The notes: generated from the letters alone by a model not told the origin. A DNA stretch of 14,436 bases from Bacteroidales bacterium (GCA_017548445.1 JAFYZZ010000078.1:1-14436), one strand, 5' to 3'; counted from the first letter of the stretch, positions 1 through 7,097 are shown. Program-made: numbers and translations.

Positions 1-285
1 CTCCTGCGGGCACACGCGGCCGCAGACGGCGGGCAGCGAGGAGTCTTCCGCGATGACGGCGGCGGCGCCGGCGACGTTGCCGGCGGCGAGCTGCGCGATG
101 AAACGCGGGATCTGCAGGCCCACCGGGCAGGCCGTCATACAGCGGGGATTCTTGCAGTTCAGGCAGCGGGACGCTTCCAGGAGCGCCTCTTCCTTATTGT
201 AGCCGTAGCATACTTCTTCGAAATTGGTCGCGCGGACCTTCGGGTCCTGCTCGCGCACCGGTACACGGGGAATTCGGTTCGCCAT
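1..285 (-). CDS. gltA: NADPH-dependent glutamate synthase small-subunit-like / NfnB-like flavoprotein, N-terminal part
   Basis: This partial gene runs off the left edge; only the first 95 codons are present. The N-terminal Fe-S domain of the GltD/NfnB flavoprotein family is clear. It has the cysteine cluster CLNCKNPRCMTACP (C41, C44, C49, C53), the following PVGLQIPRFI segment, and a second cluster starting CGRVCP near residue 88. In this family the domain holds two [4Fe-4S] clusters and precedes FAD- and NADPH-binding domains, which lie outside the window. The ATG follows the stop of the upstream reductase by one base, and a purine-rich GGGAGGGG lies about 10 nt before it, so the two are probably co-translated. 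The pairing with an NfnA-like protein fits an NfnAB transhydrogenase (NADPH, NADH and ferredoxin) at least as well as glutamate synthesis. Sequence alone cannot decide between them. No large glutamate synthase subunit is visible here. Confidence 0.88.
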   Translation of the reverse strand, partial: MANRIPRVPVREQDPKVRATNFEEVCYGYNKEEALLEASRCLNCKNPRCMTACPVGLQIPRFIAQLAAGNVAGAAAVIAEDSSLPAVCGRVCPQE

Positions 286-286
286 A

Positions 287-1150
287 TTACTTGCCCCTCC
301 CTATTTTACAAACGTGTTTCTCATTCGCCTCGGCCTCTTCGGTCCTGTACTGGCCCTGACGGCGCATCGCTTCGTTGAAATCGACCTCGTATCCGTCGAA
401 CTCGGGGCCCTCCACGCACGCGAAGCGCGTCTTGCCGCCCACGGTCACGCGGCAGGCGCCGCACATTCCGGTGCCGTCCACCATCAGGGTGTTCAGACTC
501 ACGATGATGGGGATGCCGAGCTTCTTCGCGGTGAGCGTGGTGAACTTCATCATAATCATCGGGCCGATGGCCACCGCCTGGGTGTACCTGCGGCCGTCTT
601 CCACCACCAGCTTCTCCAGCAGGGCCGTCACCATTCCGTGGAAGCCCTCCGAACCGTCGTCGGTGCAGATGAACAGGTTGTCGCACACGGAAGCCATCTC
701 CTCCTTGTAGATGAGCAGGTCCTTCGTCTTTGCGCCGATGATCACGTCAACGGCCACGCCGCGGGCGTGCAGCCACTTGGCCTGTGGATATACAGGGGCG
801 GTACCCACACCGCCGGCGATGAAAATATAACGCATCGCGGAGAGTTCCTCCGCGCTCTTCTCTACGAAATCGGACGGCAGGCCCAGGGGGCCCACCACGT
901 CGGCGAACGCCTCGCCGGGTTCGAAAGCAATGATGTCGGCGCTGGACGCTCCAATCTGCTGCGTGACGATGGTCACGCTCCCCTTGGCAGCATCGTAATC
1001 GCTGATAGTGAGCGGGATACGCTCTCCCTTCTCGTCCGCGCGGACAATCAGGAACTGGCCCGGCTGGGCGGCGGCTGCGAGCCGCGGGGCCTCCACTTCC
1101 ATCCGACAGATCGTCGGAGTCAGCATCTCTTTGGACAGGATTTGATACAT
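287..1150 (-). CDS. nfnA: Ferredoxin-NADP reductase subunit alpha-like protein (NfnA; sulfide/dihydroorotate dehydrogenase-like FAD/NAD-binding)
   Basis: This 287-residue protein belongs to the ferredoxin-NADP reductase-like family that includes PyrK, sulfide dehydrogenase beta and NfnA. In order it shows an FAD-binding barrel with RIPLTISD (44-51), a nucleotide-binding domain opening with IAGGVGTAPVYPQ (111-123), and a C-terminal [2Fe-2S] region DGTGMCGACRVTVGG with C230, C233 and C245. An Asp (D225) sits where the Asp ligand is known in NfnA-type proteins. The start is taken at ATG 1150 (MYQILSKEM). A TTG nine bases upstream would add only three residues and would fall in the promoter region. 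The gene begins a new transcription unit after the terminator at 1168-1206 and leads into the glutamate synthase-like partner one base downstream. The likely role is a cytoplasmic flavin/Fe-S subunit of an electron-bifurcating or transhydrogenase complex. A sulfide dehydrogenase or glutamate synthase accessory role is possible. Confidence 0.85.
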   Translation of the reverse strand: MYQILSKEMLTPTICRMEVEAPRLAAAAQPGQFLIVRADEKGERIPLTISDYDAAKGSVTIVTQQIGASSADIIAFEPGEAFADVVGPLGLPSDFVEKSAEELSAMRYIFIAGGVGTAPVYPQAKWLHARGVAVDVIIGAKTKDLLIYKEEMASVCDNLFICTDDGSEGFHGMVTALLEKLVVEDGRRYTQAVAIGPMIMMKFTTLTAKKLGIPIIVSLNTLMVDGTGMCGACRVTVGGKTRFACVEGPEFDGYEVDFNEAMRRQGQYRTEEAEANEKHVCKIGRGK

Positions 1151-1156
1151 AGCTGC

Positions 1157-1164
1157 CAAATATA
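1157..1164 (-). promoter_or_regulatory. Bacteroidota -7 box upstream of nfnA
   Basis: On the minus strand TATATTTG matches the Bacteroidota sigma-ABfr -7 consensus TAnnTTTG exactly. It ends six bases (GCAGCT) before the nfnA ATG, so the predicted transcript would have almost no leader. It begins three bases after the U-tract of the upstream terminator. I see no TTG-like -33 element at the usual spacing; that place is occupied by the terminator loop. Confidence 0.6.
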
Positions 1165-1167
1165 CAC

Positions 1168-1206
1168 AAAAATATCCCGGCTTGTTCTCCAGGCCGGGAT
1201 ATTTTT
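1168..1206 (-). terminator. Intrinsic terminator, 14-bp perfect stem
   Basis: The arms AAAAATATCCCGGC (1168-1181) and GCCGGGATATTTTT (1193-1206) are exact reverse complements around an 11-base loop. The GC-rich core is followed by a T-run on either strand, so the structure could work in both directions. On the minus strand it lies 15 bases after the stop of the small outer-membrane protein gene and separates the rnf/omp train from nfnA. No plus-strand gene ends here. Confidence 0.9.
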
Positions 1207-1220
1207 AAGAAATTTTAAGA

Positions 1221-1655
1221 TTAGAAGCGGTAGCGGAGACCGAGGGCGATGCCCTGCCAGCCGAAGCCGCCGTAGTTGAAGTAGTACACCGGCCTCCAGT
1301 CGAGGGAGATGTTCAGCGGAACCGAAGGAATCTCGAATTCCACACCGAGCTGGCCGGCGATACCGGCGTTGAAGCCACTCTCTTCAGCGTGATTGTAGAA
1401 GCCAAGCTGCACGCCGGGGCCCGCATAGAAGTTGCAGATGCCGGAGCTCCCCAGGATGAAGTCGTAGATGCCGGTCACATAGAAACCGTTGGCGGCCAGG
1501 AAGCCGAGGTCGGCCTCGAGGAAACCGGCGCCGGTTCCGTGCTGATAGGAGAGTTCACCACCCCAACCGGCGCGGACACCGAGGGCGCGGGGCTGAGCGG
1601 ATGCGACGGCAACGAATGCGAAGACCGCCACGAGAATAGCAAGAACTTTTTTCAT
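1221..1655 (-). CDS. Small secreted beta-barrel-like outer-membrane protein
   Basis: This 144-residue protein has a clear signal peptide: MKK, a hydrophobic run, then ASA with predicted cleavage before Q21. The mature part, about 124 residues, alternates aromatic and small residues (for example FYVTGIYDFILG, CNFYAGPGVQLGF, ISLDWRPVYYF). It ends in LGLRYRF; a C-terminal aromatic residue is the usual assembly signal of outer-membrane barrels. It resembles the small outer-membrane beta-barrel families of Bacteroidota, and eight short strands would be plausible. I do not recognise a specific function. It starts 23 bases after rnfA with no clear promoter or Shine-Dalgarno sequence, so it may be read as the last gene of the rnf transcript. 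A strong terminator follows it. Confidence 0.82.
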   Translation of the reverse strand: MKKVLAILVAVFAFVAVASAQPRALGVRAGWGGELSYQHGTGAGFLEADLGFLAANGFYVTGIYDFILGSSGICNFYAGPGVQLGFYNHAEESGFNAGIAGQLGVEFEIPSVPLNISLDWRPVYYFNYGGFGWQGIALGLRYRF

Positions 1656-1678
1656 AATGATAACACTTATTTAAAGGG

Positions 1679-2281
1679 TTAAACGATTCCGGAAAAACCG
1701 AGGAAAGCCAGGGCCATAATGCCCACGGTGATGAGGGCGATGGGCAGGCCCCTGAAGGCCTTGGGCACGTTGCAGCCCGCCAGATGTTCGCGCAGGCCGG
1801 CAAACAGGCACATCGCCAGGCCGTAGCCCAGCGAGGTGGCCACGGCGTACACCACGGCCTGACCCAGGTTGAGCATATGGGGGGCGCCGCCGCCGAAGGC
1901 GAAGCTCTTCGTCACCACGGTGATGGCCACGCCCAGCACGGCGCAGTTGGTGGTGATCAGCGGCAGGAAGATGCCGAGCGCCTGGTAGAGCGAGGGACTG
2001 ATCTTCTTCAGCACGATCTCCACCATCTGCACAAGGGCGGCGATCACGAGGATGAAGGAGATGGTCTGCAGGAACTCCAGGCCGAAAGGCACCAGCAGGT
2101 AGCGGTTCAACAGGTAGGTCACCACGGTGGCGAGCGTGATCACGAAGCACACCGCCCCGGACATTCCCGTGGCCGTGGACAGCTTGTTGGACACGCCCAG
2201 GAACGGGCAGATGCCGAGGAACTGCGCCAGCAGGATGTTATTGACGAAGATCGCCGATACGATGATGAGGAAATACTCCAT
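1679..2281 (-). CDS. rnfA: Rnf electron transport complex subunit RnfA
   Basis: This 200-residue integral membrane protein has about six hydrophobic helices and the usual RnfA length. Near the N-terminus LGICPFLGVSNK places a cysteine at position 25, and LITTNCAVLG places another at 113. In the homologous NqrD/NqrE and RnfA/RnfE pairs, cysteines at these two half-membrane sites hold an intramembrane [2Fe-2S] cluster shared between the two subunits, so electrons can cross the membrane. The start MEYFLIIVSAIF is typical. It is the last rnf gene, eight bases after rnfE. The ribosome-binding site is weak (TAGGA), which suggests coupling to rnfE translation. Family assignment is secure. Confidence 0.96.
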   Translation of the reverse strand: MEYFLIIVSAIFVNNILLAQFLGICPFLGVSNKLSTATGMSGAVCFVITLATVVTYLLNRYLLVPFGLEFLQTISFILVIAALVQMVEIVLKKISPSLYQALGIFLPLITTNCAVLGVAITVVTKSFAFGGGAPHMLNLGQAVVYAVATSLGYGLAMCLFAGLREHLAGCNVPKAFRGLPIALITVGIMALAFLGFSGIV

Positions 2282-2289
2282 AGCGCGTC

Positions 2290-2874
2290 CTACTTTTTAG
2301 CGAGATACTTGTTGAACAGGACCATCAGGTAGCCGAGCACGAGGAAGGCGCCCGGCGCCATCACGAAGGCGAGGATGCCGTCGCCCGGCAGGAACTTCCA
2401 GCCGAAGAGCGATCCGCTGCCGAGGATTTCGCGGACGATGCCGATGACCGTCAGGGAAATCGTGAAGCCTATGCCCACGCCGATGCCGTCGAGGGCGGAC
2501 TCGCCCACGGAATGCTTGTTGGCGAAACCTTCCGCACGGCCGAGCACGATGCAGTTCACGACGATGAGCGGGATGAACAGGCCGAGCGTCTCGTAAGCCG
2601 CGGGCGTGAAGGCCTGCATCAGCAGCTGGAGCACCGTCACGAAGGTGGCGATGACGGTGATGTACACCGGGATGCGCACCTTGTCGGGCACCATCGGGGC
2701 CACCAGGGAGATGACGATGTTGCTGAGGATCAGCACGAATGTCGTCGCCAGGCCCATTTCCAGGCCGTTCAGGGCCGAGGTCGTGGTGGCCAGGGTCGGA
2801 CACATACCGAGCACCAGCACGAAAGTCGGGTTGTTCTTGACGAACCCGTCGGTGATGAAATGCCACTTACTCAT
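2290..2874 (-). CDS. rnfE: Rnf electron transport complex subunit RnfE
   Basis: This 194-residue membrane protein is paralogous to RnfA. LVLGMCPTLATTTS places C25 and IVVNCIVLGRAE places C108; these are the expected partners of RnfA C25 and C113 around the intramembrane Fe-S cluster. The start is ATG 2874 (MSKWHFITDGF). An in-frame non-ATG start 18 bases upstream would add MREDRT, which the family lacks. The chosen ATG overlaps the rnfG stop by eight bases and has GGGAGG eight bases upstream, so translational coupling is likely. It is followed closely by rnfA. The operon position and length (family about 195-230 residues) agree. Confidence 0.95.
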   Translation of the reverse strand: MSKWHFITDGFVKNNPTFVLVLGMCPTLATTTSALNGLEMGLATTFVLILSNIVISLVAPMVPDKVRIPVYITVIATFVTVLQLLMQAFTPAAYETLGLFIPLIVVNCIVLGRAEGFANKHSVGESALDGIGVGIGFTISLTVIGIVREILGSGSLFGWKFLPGDGILAFVMAPGAFLVLGYLMVLFNKYLAKK

Positions 2875-3433
2875 TGTCCTGTCCTCCCTCAACTAATTTC
2901 TGATATACGGAAACGGCGTTGGACACCGCCAGCGCATAGGCGCGGGAGGTGATGGTGGAAGCCGTGATGGCGTCCAGGTCGCCGCCGTCCTTCTTGACCG
3001 CAAGGGCCTTCACGGACGGGTCGAAGCCCTGGAACTGCGAGATGAAGTGCCGGTCCGTCGTGCACTTGGCGCCGAGGCCCGGGGTTTCGCTGTGCGAGAG
3101 GACCGCGGTGTTGTGCACTGTGCCGTCGGAGGCGATGCCCACCATCAGGGTGAGCGCACCGCCGAAGCCGGAGGTCGTGGAGATGACCGCATAACCGGCG
3201 CCGTCCACCTTGTAATAGGTGTAGTCGGTGCCGTTCACGCTGACGCTCCCCTGTTCCGGCTCGGCCGTGAATTCCGGCAGCACGCGGGCGATGGAAGCGA
3301 TGGTCTTGGCGCGGGCGGCCTCGTCGATCGGGCCCTTGGTCACGGCGTAGGCAGCGCCCACCACGGCCGAGCACACCAGGCACACCGCCGTCAGGCAGAG
3401 CGCCATATTCCTGAGTGATGATTTTGCCGCCAT
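2867..3433 (-). CDS. rnfG: Rnf electron transport complex subunit RnfG, FMN-binding
   Basis: This 188-residue protein has one N-terminal membrane anchor (about residues 9-31) and an FMN-binding domain facing outside. Family motifs visible are GFGGALTLMVGI (89-100), SETPGLGAK (115-123) and the FMN attachment region DAITASTITSRA (154-165). In RnfG and NqrC, ApbE links FMN by a phosphoester bond to a Thr in a D-x-x-(S/T)-G-A-T motif. Here G-A is replaced by A-S, with T160 as the predicted acceptor. No apbE is in the window. The gene starts one base before the rnfD stop region with GGGAGGG six bases upstream, and its 3' end overlaps rnfE by eight bases. Identity is secure; covalent flavinylation is inferred. 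Confidence 0.94.
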   Translation of the reverse strand: MAAKSSLRNMALCLTAVCLVCSAVVGAAYAVTKGPIDEAARAKTIASIARVLPEFTAEPEQGSVSVNGTDYTYYKVDGAGYAVISTTSGFGGALTLMVGIASDGTVHNTAVLSHSETPGLGAKCTTDRHFISQFQGFDPSVKALAVKKDGGDLDAITASTITSRAYALAVSNAVSVYQKLVEGGQDNE

Positions 3434-3434
3434 A

Positions 3435-4421
3435 CTACGCCCTCCCGTAAACTTTCCTGTGGAACCACATATTCAGAAGCGGAACGGTACAGTTCATCAG
3501 CAGGATGGCGAACGACATTCCCTCCGGATAAGCGCCGAAGTAGCGGATCATCATCGCGATCAGGCCGATGCCCACACCGTAGACGACCCCGCCCCAGCTA
3601 CTCATCGGCGAGGTCACGTAGTCCGTGGCCATAAAGAGCGCGCCGAGCATCGTGCCGCCGGTCAGCAGGTTGAAGACCGGGCCGGTGTAGATGTCGGGAT
3701 CGATTCCCTGGAAGATCAGGGAGACGAGCGCCATCGTGCCCAGGATGCTGAGCGGGATCCACGGTTTCACCACGCGGCGGACCAGCAGATAGACGAAGCC
3801 TATCAGCAACGCGCCGGCGGAGATTTCACCGGCGGAGGCGCCTATGTCCCAAAGCATTGAAGCGGACGTGTATCCGTTGGCATCCAGGAACTGGGGGATG
3901 GTGGAGCCGGACCTCAGCGCTTCCTTGAGGGCACTCAGCGGCGTGGCCCCGGAAATGGCGTCCGGCACCGGGATGAAACCGGGCGTAGGCGTCCAGTCGG
4001 TCATCTGGGCCGGGAAGGACACCAGCAGGAACACGCGCCCGGTGATGGCCGGGTTGAAGACGTTCTGGCCGATGCCGCCGAAAGAAAGCTTCGCGATGCA
4101 GATGGCGACCACCGCGCCGATGGACACGATCCACAGCGGAATCGAGGACGGCAGGTTCATCGCCAGCAGCAGTCCCGTGACCACGGCCGACAGGTCGCCG
4201 ACCGTCGAGGGGCGCTTCATCATCCATTTGGTCACCGCCCATTCCAGCAGCACGCAGGAAGCGACGCTCACGGCCAGCACCAGAAGCTCGGCCCAGCCGT
4301 ACACCAGCACGGAAACGAGGATCGCAGGACACAGCGCGATGATGACGTCCCGCATAATCGATGTCGTGGAGACGTCGGCGTGGACGTGCGGAGAAGGAGA
4401 TACGAGATACTTCTTGTCCAT
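3435..4421 (-). CDS. rnfD: Rnf electron transport complex subunit RnfD, covalent FMN membrane subunit
   Basis: This 328-residue polytopic membrane protein is homologous to NqrB. It starts MDKKYLVSPSPHVH, typical for RnfD. GGIGQNVFNPAITGR (115-129) is the conserved core motif, and DAISGATPL (154-162) is an intact flavin-transfer motif with T160 as the predicted FMN acceptor. Hydrophobic helices continue to the C-terminus. Together with RnfG, RnfA and RnfE it forms the membrane electron path linked to Na+ or H+ transport. It begins six bases after the rnfC stop without a clear Shine-Dalgarno sequence. The stop is followed by the rnfG ATG with a single base between them. Which ion is pumped cannot be told from the sequence by eye. 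Confidence 0.95.
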   Translation of the reverse strand: MDKKYLVSPSPHVHADVSTTSIMRDVIIALCPAILVSVLVYGWAELLVLAVSVASCVLLEWAVTKWMMKRPSTVGDLSAVVTGLLLAMNLPSSIPLWIVSIGAVVAICIAKLSFGGIGQNVFNPAITGRVFLLVSFPAQMTDWTPTPGFIPVPDAISGATPLSALKEALRSGSTIPQFLDANGYTSASMLWDIGASAGEISAGALLIGFVYLLVRRVVKPWIPLSILGTMALVSLIFQGIDPDIYTGPVFNLLTGGTMLGALFMATDYVTSPMSSWGGVVYGVGIGLIAMMIRYFGAYPEGMSFAILLMNCTVPLLNMWFHRKVYGRA

Positions 4422-4427
4422 AGGCGG

Positions 4428-5780
4428 TTACTTTTTAGCGCGTGCGCGGATGACACCCATCACCTGGCCTTTTGCCTGACGGAGGTTGTCCAGCAGGGGG
4501 ATGTGGGCCGGGCAGCTGTACAGGCAGCAGCCGCATTCAATGCAGTCCTGGGCCGCGTGTTTCTCGAGCCCTTCGAGGTCGCCGGCCTTGTAGAGGCGGT
4601 TGAGCAGGAACGGCTCCAGGCCCATCGGGCAGGAGTCGGCGCACTTGCCGCAGCGGATACAGGCGGTCTCGGTCTTGCGCCGGGTGGACGCCTCGCTGAG
4701 GTAGAGCACCGCCGCGGTGCCCTTGACCGTGGTGGCGTCGAGGTTGCTGACGGCCTTGCCCATCATCGGCCCGCCGCTGATGATCTTCGCGGCCGTCTGC
4801 GGGATGCCGCCGGCCTGCTCCACCACGAAGGAGAGCGGGACGCCGATCCGGAAGAGATAATTGTGCTGGAGGTTGCCGGGCAGATTGTCTCCGGTAACGG
4901 TCAGCACGTTGGTGATCAGCGGCTTGTTCTTCTGCACGGCCTCATACACCGCCAGCGCGGTGCCGACGTTCTGCACCACGGCGCCCACGTCGATGGGCAG
5001 GCCGCCGGACTTCACCTGGCGGCGCATCACCGCGTCGATGAGCTGCTTCTCGCCGCCCTGCGGATACCGCTTCTTGAGAATCTTCACCTCGATGCCCGGA
5101 TAACCGAGTTCCGAGACGGCTGCACCCATCGCGCGGATGGCCTCGGGTTTGTTTTCCTCGATGCCGATCACGCACTGGCATCCGCCCAGCACCTTCTGCA
5201 TTATAGCGGCGCCCACTACGATTTCCTTCGGGCGCTCGATCATAATGCGGTAGTCGCTGGTGAGGAAAGGTTCGCATTCGGAACCGTTCACGATCAGGCA
5301 TTCCGCCACCTTGCCGGGAGGCGGGCTGAGCTTGACGTGGGTGGGGAAGGTCGCTCCGCCCAGGCCCACGACGCCGCCGGCCTTGATCCGGGCCAGGATG
5401 TCCGCCGGGTCGTCGGGGATGGCGGTCACGAGCGTCTTGCTGCGGTCGACGGCAGGATCCCACTCATCGCCCTCGACGGCGATTTCCACGTGCATCACGG
5501 GATTGCCGGCGAGGTCCTTGCGCGGGGCGACGGCCTTGACCGTGCCGGACACCGGAGAATGGATGTAGGCGGAAATGAACCCGCCCGGCTCAGCAATCAC
5601 CTGGCCTACCTTCACGGCATCGCCCGGGGCCACCACCGGCTTGGCCGGGGCGCCCAGGCTCTGGGCCATCGATACATAGACCGTCTGCGGGAGCGGGAGT
5701 TCCTCTATGGCGCGTTCGCGCGCGAACTTGCTGTCGTGGGGATGGACGCCGCCCATCGAGAATGTCAGTTTCTTAGCCAT
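4428..5780 (-). CDS. rnfC: Rnf electron transport complex subunit RnfC, NADH-side Fe-S flavoprotein
   Basis: This 450-residue peripheral protein resembles the NuoF/NqrA fold and is the NAD(H)-interacting subunit of Rnf. Motifs in order are an N-terminal barrel-sandwich segment with HSPVSGTV (74-81), the nucleotide/FMN-binding GLGGATFPTHVKL (139-151), NGSECEPFLTSDYR (165-178), and two ferredoxin-like [4Fe-4S] motifs CIRCGKCADSCP (C374, C377, C380, C384) and CIECGCCLYSCP (C413, C416, C419, C423). There is no long Ala/Lys-rich C-terminal tail of the kind seen in some proteobacterial RnfC. The start ATG 5780 (MAKKLTFSMGG) is chosen over a 25-residue upstream extension because the extension is basic, antisense-like sequence inside rnfB. 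The ATG also has a strong AGGAGGTG just upstream. It overlaps the end of rnfB by eight bases. Confidence 0.96.
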   Translation of the reverse strand: MAKKLTFSMGGVHPHDSKFARERAIEELPLPQTVYVSMAQSLGAPAKPVVAPGDAVKVGQVIAEPGGFISAYIHSPVSGTVKAVAPRKDLAGNPVMHVEIAVEGDEWDPAVDRSKTLVTAIPDDPADILARIKAGGVVGLGGATFPTHVKLSPPPGKVAECLIVNGSECEPFLTSDYRIMIERPKEIVVGAAIMQKVLGGCQCVIGIEENKPEAIRAMGAAVSELGYPGIEVKILKKRYPQGGEKQLIDAVMRRQVKSGGLPIDVGAVVQNVGTALAVYEAVQKNKPLITNVLTVTGDNLPGNLQHNYLFRIGVPLSFVVEQAGGIPQTAAKIISGGPMMGKAVSNLDATTVKGTAAVLYLSEASTRRKTETACIRCGKCADSCPMGLEPFLLNRLYKAGDLEGLEKHAAQDCIECGCCLYSCPAHIPLLDNLRQAKGQVMGVIRARAKK

Positions 5781-6678
5781 TCTGCACCTCCTTTTTTTCT
5801 GCTGCGGCCTTCGCCTTGCGGTCGGCGATGCGTTTCTTGACGGCGTCCTTGTCAAGCTCCTTCGGGAAATTCACGCCGTGGATGGCACCGGTGGGACACA
5901 TCGCCTCGCATTCCCGGCAGAGCTTGCACTTGGTGAAGTCAATGTACGATACGTTGTCCGTGACGGTCACGGCGCCGTGCTGGCAGGTCCTCTGGCACAG
6001 GCCGCAGCCGATGCAGGCATTGGCGCAGGCCTTCCTGGCCACGGGGCCCTTGTCCTTGTTCACGCAGAATACAGCTTCGCGCATCCCGCGCGGTCCCTGG
6101 TTGCGAAGCTCGATGATGTGCCTGGGGCAGGCCTTGGCGCAGGCGCCGCAGGCGGTGCACTTCGCCTCGTCCACGACGGGGAGCCCCGTTTCAGGGTCCA
6201 TCGACAGAGCGCCGAACTGGCAGACGGCCGCACAGTCTCCGCAGCCCAGGCAGCCGTAGGAGCAGCCGGTGTCGCCGCTGTACAGCGCCGCTTTCACGCG
6301 GCAGGACTGCACACCGTCGTACTCGTTGGTGCGGGGCCGGGCGGCACAACTGCCGTTGCAGCGGACCACCGCCACCTGCGGAGCCTTCTTCTCCACGGTC
6401 AGGCCGAGGATGGAGGCCACCTTCTGCATCACCTCGTCGCCGCCCACGGGGCAGAACTGATTATCCAGATTGGAGGCTTTGACCGCCGCATCGGCGAAGG
6501 CACGGCATCCGGCGAAGCCGCAGCCGCCGCAATTGGCGCCCGGCATCGCCTTCTCCACCTCGTCGATCCTCGGATCCTCCTCGACCTTGAACCGCCGCGC
6601 CACCCAGAACAGGATGAGCGCGAGCAGCAGGCCCAGGACGGTCAGGATTGCGACAGTCCAGATAATCGTATGTGTCAT
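5773..6678 (-). CDS. rnfB: Rnf electron transport complex subunit RnfB, ferredoxin-side polyferredoxin
   Basis: This 301-residue protein has one N-terminal membrane helix (about 5-27), then a cluster domain NCGGCGFAGC with C50, C53, C58 and C76. Four CxxCxxCxxxC ferredoxin motifs follow at C143-C153, C174-C184, C222-C232 and C251-C261, giving five predicted [4Fe-4S] clusters. RnfB accepts electrons from reduced ferredoxin. The four C-terminal ferredoxin motifs resemble the longer RnfB of anaerobes rather than the shorter enterobacterial RsxB. The protein ends in a charged Lys/Ala-rich tail. The ATG shares one base with the stop of rseC (TAATG), a classic coupling arrangement, and the 3' end overlaps rnfC and carries its ribosome-binding site. 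Confidence 0.96.
   Translation of the reverse strand: MTHTIIWTVAILTVLGLLLALILFWVARRFKVEEDPRIDEVEKAMPGANCGGCGFAGCRAFADAAVKASNLDNQFCPVGGDEVMQKVASILGLTVEKKAPQVAVVRCNGSCAARPRTNEYDGVQSCRVKAALYSGDTGCSYGCLGCGDCAAVCQFGALSMDPETGLPVVDEAKCTACGACAKACPRHIIELRNQGPRGMREAVFCVNKDKGPVARKACANACIGCGLCQRTCQHGAVTVTDNVSYIDFTKCKLCRECEAMCPTGAIHGVNFPKELDKDAVKKRIADRKAKAAAEKKEVQNG
5785..5792 (-). promoter_or_regulatory. rnfC: Strong Shine-Dalgarno sequence for rnfC
   Basis: AGGAGGTG on the minus strand lies four bases before ATG 5780, inside the last codons of rnfB. It is directly preceded by a run of seven A. It supports the short rnfC start. Such a strong site is notable because Bacteroidota genes often lack Shine-Dalgarno sequences. 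Confidence 0.8.
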
Positions 6679-7097
6679 TATGTTCTAATGTTAAATATGT
6701 AGTCTTTCCTGAGGCGTCCGCGCAGCAGCCAGATGATGCCGTAATAAACCGCAACGACACCGATGGCGACGGCTCCCGCAAGCAGTTCGGAGCCTTCTGC
6801 GGCAAGGATGCCGAGCAAGGCCGCAACCAGCAGCAGCAAAGGCACGACGTATGCGAGCCATACGGCCTTGTGCCCCATCGAGGCGCGCAGCACCACCTCC
6901 ACTTCGTCTCCCACGGCATAATCGTCCCAGCCGCGGGTGGGCAGTTCCACTTCCTTCAGTTTCGCGTCGCCCAGGCCGCACAGCCCCTTCGCGTGGCAGG
7001 CCGAGCAGGCCGGCTCCGAGACGATCTGCACCTTCGTCATCTCCGGAGTCACCGACACGATGCGGCCGCGATGGGATATTTCGCTACTCGAACCCAT
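6678..7097 (-). CDS. rseC: RseC/SoxR-reducing-system-like membrane protein
   Basis: This 139-residue protein has the RseC family layout. A short cytoplasmic N-terminal domain carries the cysteine motif CSACHAKGLCG (C31, C34, C40), and a small barrel-like segment DDYAVGDEVEVVLR follows. Two closely spaced membrane helices (about 79-99 and 104-126) and a basic tail complete it. In Enterobacteria, RseC works with the Rsx (Rnf-like) complex to keep SoxR reduced. In Bacteroidota it commonly sits next to rnfB, where an assembly or accessory role for Rnf is more likely than SoxR control; that role is inferred. It overlaps the 3' end of dnaB by 14 bases and touches rnfB by one base, so it is embedded in one transcript. 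No Shine-Dalgarno sequence is evident. Confidence 0.92.
   Translation of the reverse strand: MGSSSEISHRGRIVSVTPEMTKVQIVSEPACSACHAKGLCGLGDAKLKEVELPTRGWDDYAVGDEVEVVLRASMGHKAVWLAYVVPLLLLVAALLGILAAEGSELLAGAVAIGVVAVYYGIIWLLRGRLRKDYIFNIRT

Noticed and set aside
1151..1159. A TTG start nine bases upstream of the nfnA ATG.
   Set aside because: It would put the start codon inside the TATATTTG box and add three residues not typical of the family; ATG 1150 gives the expected MYQI start.
2291..4440. Identical 12-mers TACTTTTTAGCG at 2291-2302 and 4429-4440.
   Set aside because: Both encode the same C-terminal Ala-Lys-Lys-stop of RnfE and RnfC. No further similarity extends around them, so chance coding similarity is enough.
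5785..5800. Slippery heptamer A AAA AAG in the rnfB frame just before a strong GGAGG, suggesting programmed frameshifting into rnfC.
   Set aside because: The heptamer is in the right phase, but a -1 slip leads into the third frame, which stops after a few codons. rnfC is in the +1 frame relative to rnfB and has its own ATG and ribosome-binding site.
4428..5855. A longer RnfC with 25 extra N-terminal residues.
   Set aside because: The extension is Arg/Lys/Pro-rich sequence overlapping rnfB, and the internal ATG 5780 has a strong ribosome-binding site and the family N-terminus.
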